Below are positions 5,688-8,302 of a DNA stretch of 8,302 bases, in pieces. The notes under the pieces are model-generated. The model worked only from the letters and a program-made list of their open reading frames with translations. It had not been told where the DNA came from and did not search any database. A program made the translations under genes and the position numbers. Location: NCBI GenBank assembly GCA_024276815.1, contig JAJRWM010000175.1, positions 1 through 8,302 of the forward strand, given 5' to 3'. This stretch comes from a bacterium (lineage in GTDB: Bacteria; JACRDZ01; JAJRWM01). The first letter of the stretch is position 1; each line of letters starts with the position of its first letter.

Positions 5688-6761
5688 ATGACTATCAAAA
5701 TCGCGGTTATTCCGGGCGACGGTATTGGACCTGAGGTCACAAATGAGGCGTTGAAGGTTTTGGAGGCGGTCGCCGGGGTCTGTGATTTTAAATATGAGTT
5801 AACCAATTTTGACTTTGGCGGTGAGCGGTACCTGAGAACCGGTGAGGTCTTGCCTGATTCCGCGATTGAGGAATTAAAGCGGTTTGACGTTATTTATCTG
5901 GGCGCCATCGGTCATCCCGATGTTCAGCCGGGCATTCTGGAAAAGGGTATCCTGCTTAAGATACGCTTTGAACTGGACCAGTATATTAACCTGCGGCCGA
6001 TTAAACTCTATCCGAATGTCTACACTCCCCTGCGGGATAAAGGACCGGAGCATATCGATTTGGTGATCGTCCGTGAGAACACCGAGGGGCTTTACCTGGG
6101 GTCCGGCGGCAATATACGTAAGGGCACTTCCCAGGAAGTGGCGATTCAGGAGATGGTTAACACCCGCTTCGGCGTTGAACGCTGTATACGCTACGCTTTT
6201 GAGTTAACCAGCGAACGAAATAAAGACAAGAAACTGACCCTCTGCGACAAGGCCAACGTTCTTACCTTCGCTCATGGTCTCTGGTCCCGTGCTTTTGAGG
6301 AAGTTGGCAAGGAATATTCTGATATTAAGCAGGATCACGCCTACGTTGACGCCACCACCATGTGGATGGTTAAAAACCCCGAGTGGTTCGACGTGATCGT
6401 AACCTGTAACATGTTCGGCGATATTATCGCTGATCTGGGCGCCATGATTCAGGGCGGTATGGGAATCGCGGCCAGCGGTAACCTTAATCCTGGTCCCGAC
6501 GGAGTTTCCATGTTTGAGCCGATCCATGGTTCCGCTCCCAAATACAAGGGACAAAACAAGATCAATCCCCTGGCGGCGATTGGAGCCATGGCAATGTTGT
6601 TGAAAGATGAAGACCAGATGGAAGCGTCGCGACGTATTGAAAACGCCATTACCAGAGCGCTGAGTGAACGGCACATCAAGGATCTGTCAGCCGGCGGCGA
6701 TTTGAGCACTACTCAGATTGGGGATCTGATTGCTCGTCTTGCAGTGGAAAACAAAAATTAA
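5688..6761 (+). CDS. leuB: 3-isopropylmalate dehydrogenase (LeuB type) with an NADP-type cofactor loop
   Basis: LeuB oxidises and decarboxylates 3-isopropylmalate to 2-ketoisocaproate in cytoplasmic leucine synthesis. This 357-residue protein has the family N-terminus [13 protein letters not shown] (5-17) and the substrate loop [16 protein letters not shown] (89-104) with R93 and R103. R129 and Y136 lie in [11 protein letters not shown]188 and the metal ligands D221, D245 and D249 are all present. L89-L90 fit the hydrophobic pocket for the isopropyl group, and the loop closely resembles actinobacterial LeuB. The cofactor segment [15 protein letters not shown] (280-294) is unusual: NAD-dependent LeuB has Asp after AP, whereas K285-Y286 match the Lys-Tyr pair of NADP-dependent isocitrate dehydrogenase. 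Tartrate, isocitrate or homoisocitrate dehydrogenase are alternatives. I chose ATG 5688 because AAGGAG (5675-5680) precedes it by seven bases; a TTG at 5658 is in frame but lacks such a site. leuA, leuC and leuD are not nearby. Confidence 0.85.
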   Translation: MTIKIAVIPGDGIGPEVTNEALKVLEAVAGVCDFKYELTNFDFGGERYLRTGEVLPDSAIEELKRFDVIYLGAIGHPDVQPGILEKGILLKIRFELDQYINLRPIKLYPNVYTPLRDKGPEHIDLVIVRENTEGLYLGSGGNIRKGTSQEVAIQEMVNTRFGVERCIRYAFELTSERNKDKKLTLCDKANVLTFAHGLWSRAFEEVGKEYSDIKQDHAYVDATTMWMVKNPEWFDVIVTCNMFGDIIADLGAMIQGGMGIAASGNLNPGPDGVSMFEPIHGSAPKYKGQNKINPLAAIGAMAMLLKDEDQMEASRRIENAITRALSERHIKDLSAGGDLSTTQIGDLIARLAVENKN

Positions 6762-7530
6762 TATGATATAACTTGCGGCGGCGGGAGCGCCAGACGCGGA
6801 AATCGTTGCGTATCAGGTTAACCTGCCCCAGTTCAATATCGGTGGTGATGACTTTTTCCCGGTTGCCACTCTCAGCCAGTATTATTCCATTGGGATCGAC
6901 GACCAGGGAATTACCACCACCGGAAAGAAACTTGCTTCTCCCCACACAGTTAACTCCAACCAGGAAAATCTGGTTTTCCAAGGCCCTGGCCCGTAACAGC
7001 AAACGCCAGTGTTCGATACGCTCGACCGGCCACTGCGCCGGGACGATCACCAGCTTGGTCTCGTAAGAGCTGTACATCCGGGCAAGCTCCGGAAATCTTA
7101 AGTCGAAACAAAGCATAACGCCAATCTTGCCCAAGACGGTCTCCACCGGTAACAGCATATCTCCGGCGTCAAAATGCTGTTCCTCCTTTATATTGGGGAA
7201 TAAGTGTATCTTGCGGTAGTGTCCCTGAATATTGCCATGATGATCGATGATATAGGAGGTGTTATATATCTTGTCTTCCTGGAGTTCCGGCATGCTTCCG
7301 GCCACAATATGCATAACGTTCTCTTTAGCCAGGGAAGATAGTTTGTTCAGCAGTTCAGGCGTCGTCTCCGCGTGCCTTTTTAACCGGGAGTAATCATATC
7401 CGCAACTCCAAAGCTCAGGCAACACCACAATATCAGCGTCAGCGGCCGATAAGAGCATACGCTGCACTTTCTCCAGGTTGCTTTCGATTTTACCCAGGTT
7501 GATTGACATTTGAATCAGGGATATTGTCAT
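6709..7530 (-). CDS. Carbon-nitrogen hydrolase (nitrilase superfamily, omega-amidase-like)
   Basis: This 273-residue cytoplasmic enzyme should hydrolyse a small amide or similar C-N bond. The nitrilase catalytic triad is complete: E39 in VVLPELW, K107 in YRKIHLF and C141 in MLCFDLRFPELAR. RARALENQ and the VDPNG segment are also typical. The CFDLRFPE nucleophile motif is like YafV/Nit2 omega-amidases, which remove ammonia from alpha-ketoglutaramate or related keto-acid amides; the real substrate is uncertain. The start ATG is eight bases after the stop of the upstream 160-residue gene, and AGGA (7537-7540) overlaps that stop, so the two are probably translated from one mRNA. The last 17 residues or so (IHINFC-like tail after RRRKLY) run into the antisense of leuB, overlapping it by 53 bp, and look like a late extension beyond the usual family end. 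Confidence 0.9.
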   Translation of the reverse strand: MTISLIQMSINLGKIESNLEKVQRMLLSAADADIVVLPELWSCGYDYSRLKRHAETTPELLNKLSSLAKENVMHIVAGSMPELQEDKIYNTSYIIDHHGNIQGHYRKIHLFPNIKEEQHFDAGDMLLPVETVLGKIGVMLCFDLRFPELARMYSSYETKLVIVPAQWPVERIEHWRLLLRARALENQIFLVGVNCVGRSKFLSGGGNSLVVDPNGIILAESGNREKVITTDIELGQVNLIRNDFRVWRSRRRKLYHINFCFPLQDEQSDPQSE

Positions 7531-7538
7531 ATCATGTC

Positions 7539-8021
7539 CTAAAAGTTCGTTGTCCAGCCCAAGCGGTAATTATCTCGCGAAATTCGTATATCGGGAAGGT
7601 ATTTCCGTATCGCTTTCTGTACGCCGCTGTCATCCGTGGCGAACAGATATATCGAACTGCCGATTGAGATCACCGCCAGACTGCCCGAAATATTAATTAT
7701 CAGATCGTGGTTCTGAATCTCTTCGTTGAGAGCTTTCTTGTCTTCATCCAGGCTGACCTCGTTCCTGGCTTTAACGAATTTTTGTTTCGAATTAACATAG
7801 ATTAGAGCGACCGTGGAAAAAATAGTTCCACTGATCAAGGTATTCCACTTCCAGCGGCTTTTCCAGGTTTCATTCTTGTAGAAAATCATGGTATGTTGTT
7901 TCGTTCTTCTTGAGGTTTGAACGTTTTTTTCCGATTTTTTATCCACGGCGCCGGCGGGTTGGCAAATCATAGACATAAAGACAAGCAAGGAAAGAACACT
8001 TATAAACTTTTTATCTTTCAA
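7539..8021 (-). CDS. Small secreted or membrane protein of unknown function
   Basis: I do not recognise this 160-residue protein. It opens with a clear signal peptide: KDKK, a hydrophobic core FISVLSLLVF, and a likely cleavage site after AGA at 25. C20 is not in a good lipobox. Two further hydrophobic segments (about 59-77 and 107-128) flank a charged, possibly helical stretch (78-105). The C-terminus ends in an aromatic residue (RLGWTTNF). It is probably an envelope protein with two membrane spans and a short periplasmic N-terminal region. The start is TTG at 8021, preceded by AGGG (8030-8033) with eight bases between; a later ATG (codon 16) would destroy the signal peptide. It lies eight bases upstream of the nitrilase-family gene and is probably the first gene of that operon. 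A link between the two functions cannot be deduced. Confidence 0.7.
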   Translation of the reverse strand: MKDKKFISVLSLLVFMSMICQPAGAVDKKSEKNVQTSRRTKQHTMIFYKNETWKSRWKWNTLISGTIFSTVALIYVNSKQKFVKARNEVSLDEDKKALNEEIQNHDLIINISGSLAVISIGSSIYLFATDDSGVQKAIRKYLPDIRISRDNYRLGWTTNF

Positions 8022-8058
8022 GATTTGTACCCTGTCAAAACATCGGTCTTGAGCAATT

Positions 8059-8098
8059 CATTAAAATACGCTGATATTTTATCATTAAAATACGCTGA
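8059..8098. repeat. Tandem 16-bp direct repeat upstream of the minus-strand operon
   Basis: CATTAAAATACGCTGA occurs exactly at 8059-8074 and 8083-8098, a period of 24 bp. It lies 38-77 bases upstream of the TTG start of the 160-residue protein, where promoter or operator sequence is expected. A TATAAT on the minus strand (8104-8109) is close but lacks a recognisable -35. It could be a pair of binding sites for a regulator, or a local duplication. Confidence 0.6.
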
Positions 8099-8123
8099 CG
8101 ACAATTATAATATTGCCTGGTCA

Positions 8124-8146
8124 GTAACCCGTCAGTGAAGTGGGGG
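8124..8146 (+). repeat. Left terminal repeat of the IS66-like element
   Basis: GTAACCCGTCAGTGAAG followed by TGGGGG is identical for 23 bp to the minus-strand copy ending at 5570. It lies 43 bases upstream of a coding region resembling an IS66-type transposase N-terminus. That position identifies it as an IS left end and gives meaning to the two copies around the MATE gene. The sequence beyond 8147 differs from those copies. Confidence 0.75.
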
Positions 8147-8189
8147 GAGGGGGTTAAGGTAATGGGTGGGAGCAGTCGATAAGCAGGGT

Positions 8190-8302
8190 ATGGGATTTTG
8201 TGAGCCATGTTTCGAGAAGCAGCAGCAGATTGACACGTTGTCCGAAGAAAATCTCAGGCTGAAAGCAAGACTGAACTACCAAGTGCGCACCGCACTGGAA
8301 AA
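8190..8302 (+). CDS. IS66-like transposase (TnpC type), N-terminal fragment cut by the window edge
   Basis: Only the first 37 codons are present. The sequence begins MGFCEPCFEKQQQID and continues as a charged, Leu-rich helix (residues 11-30). A CxxC pair followed by a coiled-coil helix is how IS66-family TnpC proteins often begin, before the zinc-binding and DDE domains. The frame stays open to the edge. ATG 8190 has only a weak site (AGCAGGG); an in-frame GTG at 8166 with AAGG six bases upstream is the alternative. The nearby IS-like terminal repeat supports the call, but the catalytic domain cannot be seen. Confidence 0.65.
   Translation, partial: MGFCEPCFEKQQQIDTLSEENLRLKARLNYQVRTALE

Larger units (their letters stand above)
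8124..8302 (+). mobile_element. IS66-family-like insertion sequence, left end only (runs off the window)
   Basis: The element begins at the GTAA tip at 8124 and continues past the window edge. Only 66 bases separate the tip from the transposase ATG, so there is no room for tnpA and tnpB before it. That favours the ISBst12-like branch of IS66, which has a single tnpC-type gene. The right end and any 8-bp target duplication (left flank CCTGGTCA, 8116-8123) are outside the view. Confidence 0.65.

Noticed and set aside
6204-6709. Two minus-strand open frames opposite leuB
   Set aside because: Both are antisense to a gene with intact catalytic motifs and have no recognisable features or ribosome binding site.
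7960-8021. Lipoprotein signal at C20 of the 160-residue protein
   Set aside because: The residues before the cysteine (M-S-M-I) do not fit a lipobox, while a normal cleavage site follows AGA at residue 25.
8010-8038. TTGACA-17-GATAAA promoter on the minus strand at the start of the 160-residue gene
   Set aside because: Transcription would begin inside the coding region after the TTG start. The next in-frame start would remove the signal peptide, so the match is probably chance.
7917-8138. Plus-strand open frame of 73 codons
   Set aside because: It overlaps the 5' half of the signal-peptide gene in antisense and runs across the tandem repeat and the IS tip; no ribosome binding site or domain was seen.

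Overview
The window is an 8.3 kb piece of a mid-GC bacterial chromosome carrying six complete protein genes and the first codons of a seventh. No rRNA, tRNA or CRISPR array was seen. The combination is a large polytopic membrane protein with C-terminal TPRs, a zinc-ribbon/SUMF1-fold protein, an actinobacterial-style LeuB, a nitrilase-family hydrolase and an IS66-type insertion sequence. It suggests an environmental, possibly anaerobic bacterium of a deltaproteobacterial or candidate-phylum kind. That placement is inference from gene style only and is weak; no marker gene is present.

Layout. (1) Positions 1-1879, minus strand: a terminator, then a 615-residue multi-spanning membrane protein with a DFWWH motif and a C-terminal TPR region. 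(2) 1880-2022: a divergent promoter region. (3) 2023-3729, plus strand: an unusual fusion of a ribbon-helix-helix-like N-terminus, a four-Cys zinc ribbon, an eight-ligand Cys/His zinc module, an acidic linker and a SUMF1/FGE-fold domain that lacks the catalytic cysteines. (4) 3807-5570: a MATE-family efflux gene bracketed by two inverted 33-bp repeats that match at 32 of 33 positions. (5) 5590-6761: a good sigma-70 promoter and a LeuB-type 3-isopropylmalate dehydrogenase whose cofactor loop carries the Lys-Tyr signature of NADP enzymes. (6) 6709-8021, minus strand: a likely two-gene operon of a small secreted or membrane protein followed by a carbon-nitrogen hydrolase. The hydrolase gene overlaps the 3' end of leuB tail to tail. 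(7) 8124-8302: the left end of an IS66-like element and the start of its transposase.

The most interesting connection is between regions 4 and 7. The outer 23 bp of the repeat to the right of the MATE gene are identical to the tip of the IS66-like element that begins at 8124. The MATE gene therefore looks like cargo between transposase-recognised ends with no transposase of its own, as in a mobile insertion cassette. No target-site duplication is visible, so the element may be old, rearranged, or made of two independent end relics. The other genes appear to be ordinary chromosomal functions (branched-chain amino-acid synthesis, amide hydrolysis, envelope) and do not form one obvious pathway.
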